From assembly GCA_041395325.1 (NCBI GenBank), contig JAWLAT010000023.1, positions 1 to 64,000 on the forward strand: a stretch of DNA of 64,000 nucleotides, read 5' to 3'. Below are positions 17,580 through 26,141 of the stretch, piece by piece. This DNA is from JAWLAT01 sp041395325 (lineage in GTDB: Bacteria; Pseudomonadota; Gammaproteobacteria; Xanthomonadales; SZUA-5). The translations under genes were made by a program, and so were the position numbers. Position 1 is the first letter of the stretch; each line of letters starts with the position of its first letter. The notes below the pieces were generated by a model. The model did not search any database and was not told the DNA's origin. It saw only the letters and a program-made list of their open reading frames with translations.

Positions 17580-17951
17580 CTGATTGCTTTCCAAAGTGTG
17601 GAAGCACAGATTAGGTATCTCGCGACGCCGGACGATTGGCGGACGGTGTCATCCTTGTGGCTTTCGATGCCAAAAGCGCGGTGTTCGGAGAAGGCCTCGC
17701 CCCACCGAAGCGCTCGAGTCGCAGATCCTTCTGCGCCGTGCGCGTGCACGTGTACGCACGCGCGGTCGTTGATCCCTGTCCGCCAGCAAGATCTTCGCCT
17801 CGTCCGGTACCGCGCCACCGAACCCGGCGACGGCTCGGCCGAGGCCTCTTCGATCGACATTCGAGCCCGGGCACTCAGGCATGCCACATCGAGGTGGCCT
17901 GGATGACGTGATGTACTCTCACCCCGCCGGGATCCGCCACAGGGCCGCACG
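17580..17951. other. Divergent intergenic region with an alternating-purine palindrome
   Basis: This 370-bp gap separates the divergent exported-protein gene (17579, minus) and AraC-type gene (17952, plus). No convincing gene is seen. It contains 28 bp of strictly alternating pyrimidine-purine sequence (17737-17764). Inside that are inverted arms GCGCGTGC (17740-17747) and GCACGCGC (17756-17763) around ACGTGTAC. Promoters for both genes should lie here but no clear -35/-10 pairs were picked out. Confidence 0.6.
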
Positions 17952-19007
17952 ATGGTATCGAGCCGATCAGACGCCACGGTTTCTTCTGCGATCCTGGCGG
18001 CTTACATCCAGGCGGCCATGAAGATGGGTGTGCCAAGGGACGCGGTGGAAGCGGCCGCGGGCATACCACTGGCAGAGATGGCCAACCCGGACGGGCGCCT
18101 GCCGATGGCGGCCTATACAGCGCTCAGCGACGTCCTGCGGGCGCACTTCGGACCGGCTTTCGGCCTGCGCGTCGCGGCCACCATGACCGAGGCCAGGGCC
18201 ACGATCCTCGCGTACATCCTGGCCAATAGCGCCACGCTGGGTGAAGCCTTCGAGCGCCACAGCCGCTATCGCGCCATCGTGGCGGAAACCGAGCGCCCGG
18301 AACTCAAGGTCACGGGCAAAACCGCCACCTACGGCTTTCGCCAGCCGAAAGTCTTCGTCCTGGCCAACGGCCCCTGGGTGGAGGCCTCGGTGGGTTTCTG
18401 GCTACTCCGCAGCCGCCATCTCACCGGCGTGGACTGGGACCCGCTGGAAGTCCATCTGCAAGGCAGCGCCACCGATCCCGAACTCTATGCGCGAATCTTT
18501 CGAGCGCCGGTGATCAACAACAGCTCGGACACGCAGCTGGTGTTCCCCAGTGAACTGCTGGATTTGCCGATCAAGAGCCCCGACGAGAATCTGCTGCGCT
18601 ACTTGACGCCGATTGCCGAGGAGATCGTCCGCAACCTGCCGGGTGGCCAGTCCCTGAAGCAGAAGGTGCAGGAAGAGATCCTCAACTCGCTGGAGAGCAG
18701 CAACCATTCCGTGGACGCCATCGCCGACCACCTGCACATGTCCGTCCGCACCCTGCAGCGGCGTCTGACCGACGAAGGGACCACCTTCGGCGAGTTGCTG
18801 GACTCCACTCGCCACATCGCTGCGCTGGAGTACCTGAAGGACCCGCGCATCGCCATCACTGAGGTGGCCTACCTGCTCGGCTTTTCCGAGTCCAGCACCT
18901 TCTACCGAGCGTTCAAGCGCTGGACCAAGATGACGCCGGTGCAGTTTCGCCGGACGCCTCACGCCCTGCAGCCGCCAGGTTCCGAAGTCAGTCGCGCGCC
19001 GCATTGA
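17952..19007 (+). CDS. AraC-family regulator with an N-terminal arabinose-binding-like domain
   Basis: The 351-residue protein has an N-terminal Arabinose_bd-type domain (residues about 20-210, with LAAYIQAAMKMGVPRDAVEA and VFPSELLDLPIKSPDENLL) and a C-terminal pair of HTH motifs (ADHLHMSVRTLQRRLTDEGT and ITEVAYLLGFSESSTFYRAF) ending in FKRWTKMTPVQFRR, the classic AraC signature. Such regulators often control lipid, aromatic or alkane metabolism genes. The target here is unknown; the divergent exported-protein gene is a candidate. Confidence 0.88.
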   Translation: MVSSRSDATVSSAILAAYIQAAMKMGVPRDAVEAAAGIPLAEMANPDGRLPMAAYTALSDVLRAHFGPAFGLRVAATMTEARATILAYILANSATLGEAFERHSRYRAIVAETERPELKVTGKTATYGFRQPKVFVLANGPWVEASVGFWLLRSRHLTGVDWDPLEVHLQGSATDPELYARIFRAPVINNSSDTQLVFPSELLDLPIKSPDENLLRYLTPIAEEIVRNLPGGQSLKQKVQEEILNSLESSNHSVDAIADHLHMSVRTLQRRLTDEGTTFGELLDSTRHIAALEYLKDPRIAITEVAYLLGFSESSTFYRAFKRWTKMTPVQFRRTPHALQPPGSEVSRAPH

Positions 19008-19368
19008 TCCAGCCAGGATCGGGCGCTGGTGCGGCTTGTGACCGGATCGTCCGCAGCAAGAGATCGATTGGACAGTCACGCGCCGGCGCGAACAAATCGA
19101 CCCCGCCGTGGGCTCGCAATGCATCCCATAAAGCCTTGATCCGCCAATGGTTCTGCGGCGCGCCGGCTCCGTTGCCCGGACTCACGGCACGAGGCTCGAA
19201 ATCGCCATTCCGCCAGATTGGCGTCGATCGCCAATAACCTGGCACGGTCGGCAACTGTGCCGCCTTGGTCCACCGAATAGCCTGTCTCCTCGCTAATCAA
19301 TCGCGTCAGGGATGACGATGCAGTCATCCATCCCGCGACTTTCGACTTCACAACCAGGAGATTTTCCG
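19008..19368. other. Intergenic stretch without a supported gene
   Basis: Between the AraC-type gene and the small periplasmic protein there is a 360-bp gap. A minus-strand frame of 88 codons (18988-19254) is open but has no homology I recognise, no good ribosome binding site, and overlaps the end of the AraC-type gene. A Shine-Dalgarno (CAGGAG, 19355-19360) for the next gene lies at the right end. Confidence 0.4.
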
Positions 19369-19782
19369 ATGAACCGTATTCTGATGATCACCACCGCGGT
19401 CTGTTTCGCACTGAGCAGCGCGCTCTGTCTTGCCAACGACACGAGGGCCGCCAAGCTCGAACAATATGTGGTCGACGCCAAGGCTCGCCTGCAACTCACT
19501 GACGAGCAGATTGAGCGCATTTCACCGGTTCTCGGAGAGAGCCTCGATCGGCAACTGGGCATCCTGCAGCGCTACGGCATCGACGCTGACGGCGCCAGCC
19601 AGAACGGTCGGCAACTCGGGCTCCGAGAGGCCCGAGCAATGAAGAAGGAACTGGATCAGGCGCGCAGCGCGACCCTGGCTTCGGTCGGCAAAATTCTCAC
19701 CAAGCCGCAACTCGACGAGTTCATCCGCATGCAGGAAGAACGCAAGGACGCCGTTCGATCCCGTGTACGGAGTCGCAACTGA
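19369..19782 (+). CDS. Small periplasmic protein, Spy/CpxP-like in outline
   Basis: The 137-residue product begins MNRILMITTAVCFALSSALC with cleavage probably after CLA, so it is exported. The mature part is helical and charged (LEQYVVDAKARLQLTDEQIE.. then LTKPQLDEFIRMQEERKDAV). The L-T-D-E-Q and L-T-K-P-Q motifs recall the LTxxQ repeats of Spy/CpxP-type periplasmic chaperones. ATG 19369 follows CAGGAG at proper spacing. The assignment is by motif resemblance only. Confidence 0.6.
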   Translation: MNRILMITTAVCFALSSALCLANDTRAAKLEQYVVDAKARLQLTDEQIERISPVLGESLDRQLGILQRYGIDADGASQNGRQLGLREARAMKKELDQARSATLASVGKILTKPQLDEFIRMQEERKDAVRSRVRSRN

Positions 19783-19894
19783 GCGCGCCAGCGGCGACGG
19801 CAGGCACGCAGGCGGCCAGCTCGGTCTGATCCGCATGACCTTCCGCGGCAGAGGCGCCGGCCACCCGGCGCCCTTCCGCAGTGGCCTGCGCGGC

Positions 19895-20118
19895 CTATTG
19901 CTGACCTTGAATGCCTAGAAAGCGGGTGAATCGCTGATTGTCGTAGTACGTCGCTGCGATCGCCTCGAACACGCTACCACCATGAGATCCATTGGTCAGG
20001 ATCACGACGCCCAGGTCACGAGCGGGAACCACAAAGGCAACCGCGCGCTCTCCGACATCGCCGCCCCCCTGCCAATAGACCGTCTCGTCGGCGTATTCGA
20101 AAGCGATTCCCGTGAGCG
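19895..20118 (-). pseudogene. C-terminal remnant of a beta-lactamase-family serine hydrolase
   Basis: A minus-strand frame ending at 19895 reads FEYADETVYWQGGGDVGERA, VAFVVPARDLGVVILTNGSH and GGSVFEAIAATYYDNQRFTR. This resembles the C-terminal region of class C beta-lactamase-like (ABC-type) serine hydrolases, including the residues around the conserved G-G-G-D and the I-L-T-N-G strand. No start codon or catalytic S-x-x-K is found upstream, where the frame runs into unrelated sequence near 20120. It is therefore a truncated remnant of about 70 codons. Confidence 0.55.
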
Positions 20119-20269
20119 TTAAGTGTCTAGGTCGAGCGTCATGCTCGGTGGCGCGCGCGGGAAGTGGTCATCCCACCGATGGCGCAGCGCTTCAGGAACT
20201 GGAGTCGACGCTACTTGCAGGAGAAATCGCTCTGGCGGCAAGCAAAAACAATCGCATTGGCAGCGGTCG

Positions 20270-20800
20270 CTACCGGGGAATGGGCCGATGACTCGCCAGG
20301 CGAGAAGAGCCCGCCGTTGCGTAGATGTCGAGCGCGACGCCATCGAGGCACGCCTCGCGCTCGAAGCTCAGGCCGAGCTTGCGCAGGACGTGCGCCGACG
20401 CCAGATTCTCGCGTATGACGAGGCCAATGATGCGCTCCAGGCCCAGCTCGCCGATGCCGTACGCCATGAGTGGGCGAGCGCTCTCGGTGGCGTAACCCTT
20501 GCCCCAACAGTCGGGAAGGAAGCGATAGCCGATATCGACCTCGCCAAGATCTTCAAGAAACTTCAGCCCGGTGAAGCCCACCAGGCGACCGGATGACTTC
20601 TCGATACACGCCATGCGGCCGAAGCCGTGCACTGCGTAGTCGCGCAGCGGCCGTGTCGCCAGAATCTCGCGTGCCCCGTCTAAGGACGTTGCCGCCTCAT
20701 CGCCGGTGTAGCGGATCACCTCAGGGTCTGACACCAGCGGCAAGAAGGCTGTTGCGTCATCGAGCGTGAAGGGGCGGATGAAGAGTCTTTCAGTGTGCAT
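20270..20800 (-). CDS. GNAT-family N-acetyltransferase (RimJ/RimL-like)
   Basis: The 176-residue protein starts MHTERLFIRPFTLDDATAFL and has the GNAT core with IGYRFLPDCWGKGYATESAR (motif A, acetyl-CoA pyrophosphate-binding loop) and SAHVLRKLGLSFEREACLDG (motif B region). It resembles the RimJ/RimL group, which acetylates N-terminal amines or small molecules; the substrate is not predictable. The tail beyond the GNAT fold (SSRLASHRPIPR) may be read-through of the usual stop, since it adds about ten residues. Confidence 0.85.
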   Translation of the reverse strand: MHTERLFIRPFTLDDATAFLPLVSDPEVIRYTGDEAATSLDGAREILATRPLRDYAVHGFGRMACIEKSSGRLVGFTGLKFLEDLGEVDIGYRFLPDCWGKGYATESARPLMAYGIGELGLERIIGLVIRENLASAHVLRKLGLSFEREACLDGVALDIYATAGSSRLASHRPIPR

Positions 20801-20926
20801 GGCGCTTCAATTCTTGAACCAGCACCCAAGTCAGGCGGCGCCGGAAATCGGCAGGTCAAAGGTCACCCACGCCGCCATGAACATCGCGAAGCCATGGCCA
20901 GTGTTGGCGTCCGCCTGGCTGGCCTG

Positions 20927-21412
20927 TCAGGCAGCGGCTGATTCCACCTGTGCTTTGGATAGCCTTAGCGCCTTGCTCATGTAGCCCTTCCACAAGTGTT
21001 GGGTAATGAGGCAGACCACAGGCTCCAGCCAACGCTTGCGGCTGATGAACTCGTACTTCCATCGAATGGAGGTTGTGCGCGTGCCAGGCAGCTGTTCAAA
21101 CCACCACTGGCCATGCGCTTCCTTGGCCAGAAAGCGCAGGATCCCAGTAAATTCATTGACCGTGTAGGCAAAGTAAGCGGGGTACTGATAATCGGTGAGC
21201 GCTTCCTGGGCCGAGCTGCCATCGGAAAGCAACACGGTTCTGGATTGACCGGCGCCATCCCAATTGCCCGTTTGATCTTGAGTTCCCACGACGCTTGGCA
21301 GGGGACCGTAGCCCGTGAAGATTGACGAAAGCTCGATTGGCACGATGCGCTCAAATGACTCGACCTGAGAGGCGTCAATCGTAATGTGAACTTCCGCCGT
21401 GGCAGAGCGCAT
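20927..21412 (-). CDS. SRPBCC-like hydrophobic-pocket protein
   Basis: The 161-residue protein (ATG 21412 with CAGGGAG just upstream) begins MRSATAEVHITIDASQVESF. It shows the pattern of polyketide-cyclase/SRPBCC proteins: an early strand, a short helix (ERIVPIELSSIFTGYGPLPS), central strands and a C-terminal long helix (VVCLITQHLWKGYMSKALRL). The family binds small hydrophobic ligands or acts as cyclase. Its ligand and role here are unknown. The assignment is by fold pattern, with moderate certainty. Confidence 0.6.
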   Translation of the reverse strand: MRSATAEVHITIDASQVESFERIVPIELSSIFTGYGPLPSVVGTQDQTGNWDGAGQSRTVLLSDGSSAQEALTDYQYPAYFAYTVNEFTGILRFLAKEAHGQWWFEQLPGTRTTSIRWKYEFISRKRWLEPVVCLITQHLWKGYMSKALRLSKAQVESAAA

Positions 21413-21586
21413 GACAACTCCCTGGTTGTTCTTCAACGGTGATCTCTGGCCCGGCTGCAGACTGCCGCCCCGTCCGGGACAATTCGAACAGCGAGGCAGG
21501 TTCGGCTGGCGTGACTCATCAGGCGCCGAACCCACCCTAGCACGTCCAATAGATCTTGTTGGTCGGCACTCAGAGCCCGATGGACG

Positions 21587-22078
21587 CTACCGATCCCCCT
21601 TGGGCTTCGCCACATGCTGATCGAACAGCAGCATGTTGCCGTCGGGATCGGTGAGTACGAAGTGTGCGGGTCCCTCGGTGGACTCGTCGGCGGCGGTGGT
21701 CAGGGTGATGCCGCGTGCCTTGATGATGCGCTGCAGCTCACGCACGTCCTGGAAATCCTCCAGGGCTTGTGCGTTCTCGCCCCAGCCAGGATTGAACGTC
21801 AGAATGTTGTTGTCGAACATGCCCTGAAACAGGCCGATACGGGCAGAACCGTTCTGCAGCACGACCCAGTTCTGCTCGACATCGCCGCCGACCTGCTTGA
21901 AGTCGAGCTTTTCGTAGAAGGCCATCGATGCATGGATGTCCTTGACGCTCAGACTGACCGAAAAATTGCCGAACTCCATGCTGCTGGGCTCCTGACTTTG
22001 AGGGGGACTGGCGCCGCAGGATCCAGCCATCCAAAGCAGCGCCAGGACGCTGCACAGTGCCGCTACTCGAGTGCTCAT
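21587..22078 (-). CDS. VOC-family (glyoxalase-like) lipoprotein
   Basis: The 163-residue product starts at ATG 22078 with GGAGGAA upstream. The signal MSTRVAALCSVLALLWMAGS is followed by Cys in a lipobox-like A-G-S-C. The body is one vicinal-oxygen-chelate unit: NFSVSLSVKDIHASMAFYEK, VVLQNGSARIGLF, then AHFVLTDPDGNMLLFDQHVA. VOC proteins bind a metal or a ligand and include glyoxalases and dioxygenases. An exported VOC protein is uncommon; the role is unknown. It is divergent from the AraC/GyrI-type regulator gene, and that regulator may control it. Confidence 0.82.
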   Translation of the reverse strand: MSTRVAALCSVLALLWMAGSCGASPPQSQEPSSMEFGNFSVSLSVKDIHASMAFYEKLDFKQVGGDVEQNWVVLQNGSARIGLFQGMFDNNILTFNPGWGENAQALEDFQDVRELQRIIKARGITLTTAADESTEGPAHFVLTDPDGNMLLFDQHVAKPKGDR

Positions 22079-22167
22079 GGCTGATTCCTCCGAAGCTGCG
22101 CGGCGCGAGTGGCCGCGCCGCCGGGGCGTTAACATGCCTGAGCGCCACTCGGCCGGCTTGGCATATC

Positions 22168-23091
22168 TTGCGAACGACAGACCCAACCGAGCACCAAGCG
22201 CCCGCCAGCTACGTGGCCCGCGTCAACCGGGCGATCGATCACATCATGGTCAATCTCACCCGCCCGCTGCGCCTGGAGGACATCGCGGCCGTGGCAGGCT
22301 TTTCCGCCTTCCACTTCCACCGCATTTTCAAGGCCCTCACGGGCGAAACGCTGAGTCAGTTCGTCAAGCGCCAACGCCTGGAACGGGCGCTCTATCGCAT
22401 GTCCCACGAGCCCAGGCGCCGCTTGACCGAGATCGCACTGGACTGCGGTTTCCCTTCGTCATCGGAGTTTTCGCGCAGCTTCAAGCAGCACTATGGCTCG
22501 GCCCCCAGCAGCTTTGACCTGCAGGCGTACCGAACCCGGAGGCGACAGGCGTTTGAGCAGTGCACTCCGCCGACGGCCGAGTCGCTGAAGTTGCGCGCAC
22601 TACCGCCCGGCAGCAATCCGGATGGCTTCGAGGTCAATCTGCGCGATCTGCCGGCACGCACCGTCGCCTACCTCCGCGTGCCGGATCCCTACCGAGGAGG
22701 GGTGGTTCAGGCGGCCTGCGAACGGCTGCTCAAATGGGCCGACGCTCGCGGTCTGGCGGATGGCCAGTGGCTGGGATACATGTGGGACGAACCCGAGATC
22801 GTCGCCCTGCCCCAGTGCCGCTACGACGTCGCGCTGGTCGTCGACGAGATGGAGGCCGACGGCGAAATCGGCCGTTTTGAGTTCCCACCGATGCGAGTTG
22901 CCGAGGTGCTGATCCGTGGCGACATTGCCCTGGAAGTGCGGGCGCTGGACTGGCTGTACACCGACTGGCTGCCACGCAGCGGCTACGTCCCTGACGACCA
23001 GCCTTGCTTCGAGTCCTGGATCGGCCGGCCCTTTGCACACGGCCACACGTACTTCGAGCTTGCTTGTCAGCTGCCGGTTAGACGAGGCTGA
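22168..23091 (+). CDS. AraC-family regulator with a GyrI-like effector-binding domain
   Basis: Residues near the start carry the AraC HTH pair (RLEDIAAVAGFSAFHFHRIF and LTEIALDCGFPSSSEFSRSF). The C-terminal ~170 residues form a GyrI/SOUL-type small-molecule-binding domain (RTVAYLRVPDPYRGGVVQAA.. FPPMRVAEVLIRGDIALEVR). An ATG exists at 22057, but it lies inside the VOC gene's start region. TTG 22168 or GTG 22213 place the start at the usual distance before NRAIDHIMVN; TTG 22168 is given here and is uncertain. The gene is divergent from the VOC lipoprotein gene. Confidence 0.78.
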   Translation: MRTTDPTEHQAPASYVARVNRAIDHIMVNLTRPLRLEDIAAVAGFSAFHFHRIFKALTGETLSQFVKRQRLERALYRMSHEPRRRLTEIALDCGFPSSSEFSRSFKQHYGSAPSSFDLQAYRTRRRQAFEQCTPPTAESLKLRALPPGSNPDGFEVNLRDLPARTVAYLRVPDPYRGGVVQAACERLLKWADARGLADGQWLGYMWDEPEIVALPQCRYDVALVVDEMEADGEIGRFEFPPMRVAEVLIRGDIALEVRALDWLYTDWLPRSGYVPDDQPCFESWIGRPFAHGHTYFELACQLPVRRG

Positions 23092-23487
23092 GGTGAGCGG
23101 GACTTGTCGTGCTCATGGTTCAGTCAGCCCTTGGACCGCGCCTTCAAAGTGGCGTCGCGCAATCCGACTGTCCCGTGTTTTCGCGCATCCCTGAATGTCC
23201 CCGTGCTTTGTGTCCGGTCACGGCAAGAAAACATCTCGCGGGCTGACCTGGGACACGCAAACACTTGGAAACAGATTAGTGATCGGCGGCTTCGCCGTGC
23301 GCTAAGTCAGAAATGTCGCAATGTCAGCGAAAAAGCGGTCGCATGTTGGACGAACTGGCCTTTCATGACCAGGGCAATAAATTCAAATGCGAAGCATTTC
23401 TATCTAGCTTCGCGGGACTCGCCAAAGTTTGCGTGCCCCGGACCACCCCTCCAAAATAATGCCATTATTTGCGCGCTTGCTAGCTAT
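23092..23487. other. Intergenic region with a degenerate element end
   Basis: No gene is supported. At about 23246-23277 the sequence CTGGGACACGCAAACACTTG followed by GAAACAGATTAG matches the left-terminal repeat of the Y1-transposase elements that start 1 kb downstream. At 23280-23310 GATCGGCGGCTTCGCCGTGC matches the distal part of their 3' hairpin module. This is probably a collapsed, non-coding copy in which both ends are fused. Confidence 0.55.
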
Positions 23488-23838
23488 CTACCATGCCCCC
23501 TCATAAAAGTACTGGTGCATGCATTGTGAAGGCTCAGAAATATAGCGCCACGACTCTACCAGCCTGGAGTTGTCATTGGCAATCAGAGCCCACTCACATG
23601 AATATACTTTGCCAGACTGGGTGGATTGGTACGTATGTTCCAGCCGATACTCCGTGAGTCCATTATTCAAACTCAGTGACGTTGTTGGACTGTATGACAG
23701 CCTCGCTATCAGATAGTCAATATCCATGCCGATATGCTGATCAGCATAATCCCTGAATGCCTTTTCGGTCACCAAAGGATTTAAGAACGAACACGCCTGA
23801 GGCAGTAGCAAAGTCAGTATCAAAATGCGCAAGTTCAT
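23488..23838 (-). CDS. Hypothetical lipoprotein, lower GC than its neighbours
   Basis: The 116-residue protein starts at ATG 23838 (MNLRILILTLLLPQACSFLN). L-P-Q-A-C is a plausible lipobox. The rest is polar with SYSPTTSLSLNNGLTEYRLE and EWALIANDNSRLVESWRYIS. The codons are clearly richer in A/T than those of flanking genes, which suggests transfer. It stands at the left border of the transposase-element island. I do not recognise the family. Confidence 0.6.
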   Translation of the reverse strand: MNLRILILTLLLPQACSFLNPLVTEKAFRDYADQHIGMDIDYLIARLSYSPTTSLSLNNGLTEYRLEHTYQSTQSGKVYSCEWALIANDNSRLVESWRYISEPSQCMHQYFYEGAW

Positions 23839-23943
23839 TCGAATACTCAACAATCAGGAAACATGTTGACGCGCAGGAACGTCTCGAAAGTCGAAAGGAA
23901 CTGCCCGGCAATCGCGTCGAGAATCACTGGCACAAGCAAGCAG

Positions 23944-24188
23944 ACTCAACCGCTTTAGATCACCGCCATCAGCCGACAGACGCCGCCCAGATGATGCGTC
24001 AGGCGTTCGCCCAAGACCAGCGTCCGTTCCGGGGAGGGCTGGGACATCAGACGCGGATTAATCCGCCTCGAACCGACGCCATCTGCCGGCAGACACCGCC
24101 CAGGTGATGCGGCAAGCTGATCACCATGACCACCGCCCGCTCCGCCATCGCGCCGGTTGACTCGGCCTTCTACTACCACTGCGTCTGT
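23944..24188 (+). repeat. Nested, truncated left ends of Y1-transposase elements
   Basis: Two older left ends precede the first full element. The first (about 23972-24015) matches the subterminal segment GCCGACAGACGCCGCCCAGA. The second (24046-24188) contains the palindrome GCGGATTAATCCGC, the same subterminal segment, and the first 20 or so codons of the transposase gene from ATG 24126 (M-T-T-A-R-S-A-I-A-P-V). It then breaks off at 24188, exactly where the next left end (TGGGACACGC) begins. Sequential insertion into the older copy is the simplest reading. Confidence 0.7.
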
Positions 24189-24292
24189 TGGGACACGCGG
24201 GACACGCAAGCACTCAGACGCAGATTAATCCGCCTCGAACCGACACCATCTGCCGGCAGACACCGCCCAGATGACGCGGCAAGCTAATTTCC

Positions 24293-25327
24293 ATGACCAC
24301 CGCCCGCTCCGCAATCGCGCCAGTTGGCTCGTCCGGCTACTACCACTGCGTGTCTCGTTGCGTCCGACGAGCGTGGCTGTGCGGCGAGGATCGGCTGACC
24401 GGCAAGTGCTATGACCATCGCCGCGGCTGGGTGGTGACGCGGCTGAAGGAACTGGCTTCGATCTTCGGCGTCCGTGTCCTCGCCTACGCGGCCATGTCCA
24501 ATCATCTGCATCTGGCCTTGGAGTTCGATCCAGCCTGGGTCGAGGGTTGGACCGATGGCGAATGCCTCGACCGCTGGTTGCGGCTGTATTGCCCGGCGGA
24601 CTACTCCGAGCAGCAGAAGGCCAACCGAATCACCAACTGGCTGGCGCAACCTGAGCGAATCCAGCAGATTCGGCTGCGCTTGGCCTCAGTCAGCGAGTTC
24701 ATGAAGTGCCTCAACGAGCACATCGCCCGAATGGCCAACCTGGAGGACGGCTGCACCGGTCGCTTCTGGGAAGGGCGCTTCAAGTGCCAGCGGCTGCTCG
24801 ATGAGCAAGCAGTGTTGTCGGCCATGGTCTACGTGGACTTGAACCCCATCCGCGCGGCCATGGCGACCGATCTGGAGTCCAGCGACTACACCTCGATCCA
24901 GCAAAGGCTGCGCGAGACTGCCGAGCGACTGGGTAATGTGGACAAGCTGTTGCAACCGATAGCTGGTGTCCCGGGCGAGCTGGCGCTGGGAATCTCGGTG
25001 CGCCACTACCTGGGTCTGGTCGACTGGACTGGGCGGGTGATGCACCCGACCAAGCGCGGCAAGATCGACAGGACTGCACCTTCGGTGTTGGATTCGCTGG
25101 GGCTTCGCGACAAGGCCGAACAGCGGCCGGCGCTGCTGGACCGATTTGCACTCTCCGACCGCGTTTGGACCCACCAGGTCAAAGGCACCGAGTCGGACTT
25201 CTACCGAGTGATCGGCGCCGCCGAACGGATACTCGCCTACGCCGAAGACATCGGACAGCGCTGGCTGCAAGGCATAGGAGTGGCTCGATTGTTGAGCGAG
25301 CGAAGGTCGAAGCCCAAACCGGCCTGA
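24293..25327 (+). CDS. Y1/HUH single-strand transposase, RAYT-like, copy 1
   Basis: The 344-residue protein has the Y1_Tnp (IS200/REP-associated) signatures: YYHCVSRCVRRAWLCGEDRL at the start, the HUH pair in MSNHLHLALEFDPAW (about residues 68-82), GRFWEGRFKCQRLLDEQ, and the catalytic Tyr in VYVDLNPIRA (about residue 180). The extra ~150 C-terminal residues (LGLVDWTGRVMHPTKRGKI..) make it longer than classical REP-associated transposases (150-230 residues). HUH enzymes nick single-stranded DNA and form a 5' phosphotyrosine. All catalytic motifs are intact. Residues 139-213 are encoded by DNA almost identical to copy 2, as described in the findings. Confidence 0.9.
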   Translation: MTTARSAIAPVGSSGYYHCVSRCVRRAWLCGEDRLTGKCYDHRRGWVVTRLKELASIFGVRVLAYAAMSNHLHLALEFDPAWVEGWTDGECLDRWLRLYCPADYSEQQKANRITNWLAQPERIQQIRLRLASVSEFMKCLNEHIARMANLEDGCTGRFWEGRFKCQRLLDEQAVLSAMVYVDLNPIRAAMATDLESSDYTSIQQRLRETAERLGNVDKLLQPIAGVPGELALGISVRHYLGLVDWTGRVMHPTKRGKIDRTAPSVLDSLGLRDKAEQRPALLDRFALSDRVWTHQVKGTESDFYRVIGAAERILAYAEDIGQRWLQGIGVARLLSERRSKPKPA

Positions 25328-25345
25328 TTGACGAGCCGAGGGCGA

Positions 25346-25365
25346 CCGCCGACATGGATCGGCGG
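25346..25365 (+). other. 3' subterminal hairpin of element copy 1
   Basis: CCGCCGA (25346-25352), loop CATGGA, TCGGCGG (25359-25365): a perfect 7-bp stem 18 bp after the transposase stop. The same hairpin is at 27291-27310 (copy 2). In copy 4 it is at 33182-33199 with a 6-bp stem and a different loop (CGGGAA). HUH transposases recognise such subterminal hairpins in single-stranded DNA, so this is a good candidate recognition site. Confidence 0.65.
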
Positions 25366-25524
25366 CTTCGGCGTGCGCTGAGCTCGGGGTTTCGTGCTTC
25401 CAGCGCAGTTGGCGGTCACAGATCGAGCGATCTGGCCCTCATCGACCCCATGTGAACGAAGCCAACGTTCGGCATTCGAATGGAGACACGTTGGCTCCAG
25501 ACAAGGCGGGTGTCCCAGGGCGTG

Positions 25525-25797
25525 CCAGGGCGTGAGTTCAGCTGGAATCGCGCCGCCTCCTATCCCATAGACTACAAGTGGAGGCTTTGATGCCTCCCAT
25601 TCCGCGAAGTCCGACGACGGGCCCTTCCACATGTAGTCGAAGAATCGATCCAACTCCGAATGGTGGATTCCGTGCTCAAGGCAGAACTTTTCTAAGACGA
25701 GCAGCGCGATGGCCGCTCGAGCGTAGAGCGCGAGAGGTCGACAAGCCTCAAGAAAGCGATCGTAATCAGCGCTTTGCATGATGATTGGGCAATGCAC
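25525..25797 (-). pseudogene. Truncated hypothetical gene interrupted by the element's right end
   Basis: A minus-strand frame from ATG 25797 (or ATG 25779) encodes MQSADYDRFLEACRPLALYA, RAAIALLVLEKFCLEHGIHH and SELDRFFDYMWKGPSSDFAE, a globular-looking helical protein. At about 25525 the frame enters the right end of copy 1 (reverse of the GGGTGTCCC end), so the C-terminal part is lost. The rest of the gene was not found on the other side of the element. Family not recognised. Confidence 0.45.
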
Positions 25798-25892
25798 TGC
25801 AGAGCGAAAACCAGTGGATCATCGCAGGTTGCCTGGCAAGCCGCCAAGGACAAACCGCCCAGAGCCGCCCAGCACCACCGCCTTGTGGCACC

Positions 25893-26060
25893 GCCCAGGA
25901 CACCGGCGGCACCGCCCAGGCGGCTCCGCCCAGTAGGCGGCTCGGCCCAGGACACCCCAGGCTCGGCCCAGAGGCTCGGCCCAGGAGGAGGCTCGGCCCA
26001 GGACACCCAAACGCTCTGAGGGAGGCTCGGCCCAGGGAGGCTCGGCCCAGGACACCCAAA
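25893..26060 (+). repeat. Amplified left-end units (GGCTCGGCCCAGGACACCC)
   Basis: About eight short irregular units of the type GGCTCGGCCCAGGACACCC or CACCGCCCAGGACACCGG fill this stretch. Two of them continue into CCAAACGCTCTGAG, the start of the left end of copies 2 and 3. The GGCTCGGCC half equals transposase codons 12-14 of copy 2 (as in CCAGGCTCGGCCGGC), and the CAGGACACCC half is the terminal repeat. The unit is thus a junction of an internal transposase fragment and a left end that has been multiplied. Confidence 0.65.
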
Positions 26061-26141
26061 CGCTCTGAGGCAGACTAATCCGCCTGAAGCCGGCGCGTTT
26101 TGCCGACACGGCTGATGCGGCAGGCTGTCGCCAGGCTCGGC

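Larger units (their letters stand above)
24189..25519 (+). mobile_element. Y1-transposase (RAYT-like) element, copy 1
   Basis: The left end at 24189 reads TGGGACACGCGGGACACGC with the 8-9 base unit doubled. The right end, 25491-25519, reads CCAGACAAGGCGGGTGTCCC then AGG. Read inward, the two ends are imperfect inverted repeats (GGGACAC[CG]C-N6-TC[TA]G). Between them are a left subterminal palindrome region, the transposase gene (24293-25327), a 3' hairpin at 25346-25365 and about 150 bp of conserved 3' sequence. The right end sits within a truncated gene (25525-25797). Boundaries are inferred by comparison of copies. Confidence 0.75.

Noticed and set aside
18988..19254. 88-codon minus-strand frame after the AraC-type gene
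   Set aside because: It overlaps the end of that gene, has no recognisable motif and no good ribosome binding site; kept only as a remark.
20801..20926. Short frames between the GNAT and SRPBCC genes
   Set aside because: A minus-strand frame ending FAMFMAAWVTFDLPISGAA looks protein-like but is too short and lacks a start; not annotated.
25893..26060. Possible CRISPR array in the repeated GGCTCGGCCCAGGACACCC region
   Set aside because: Units are irregular in length with no unique spacers and no cas genes nearby; they are amplified element ends.
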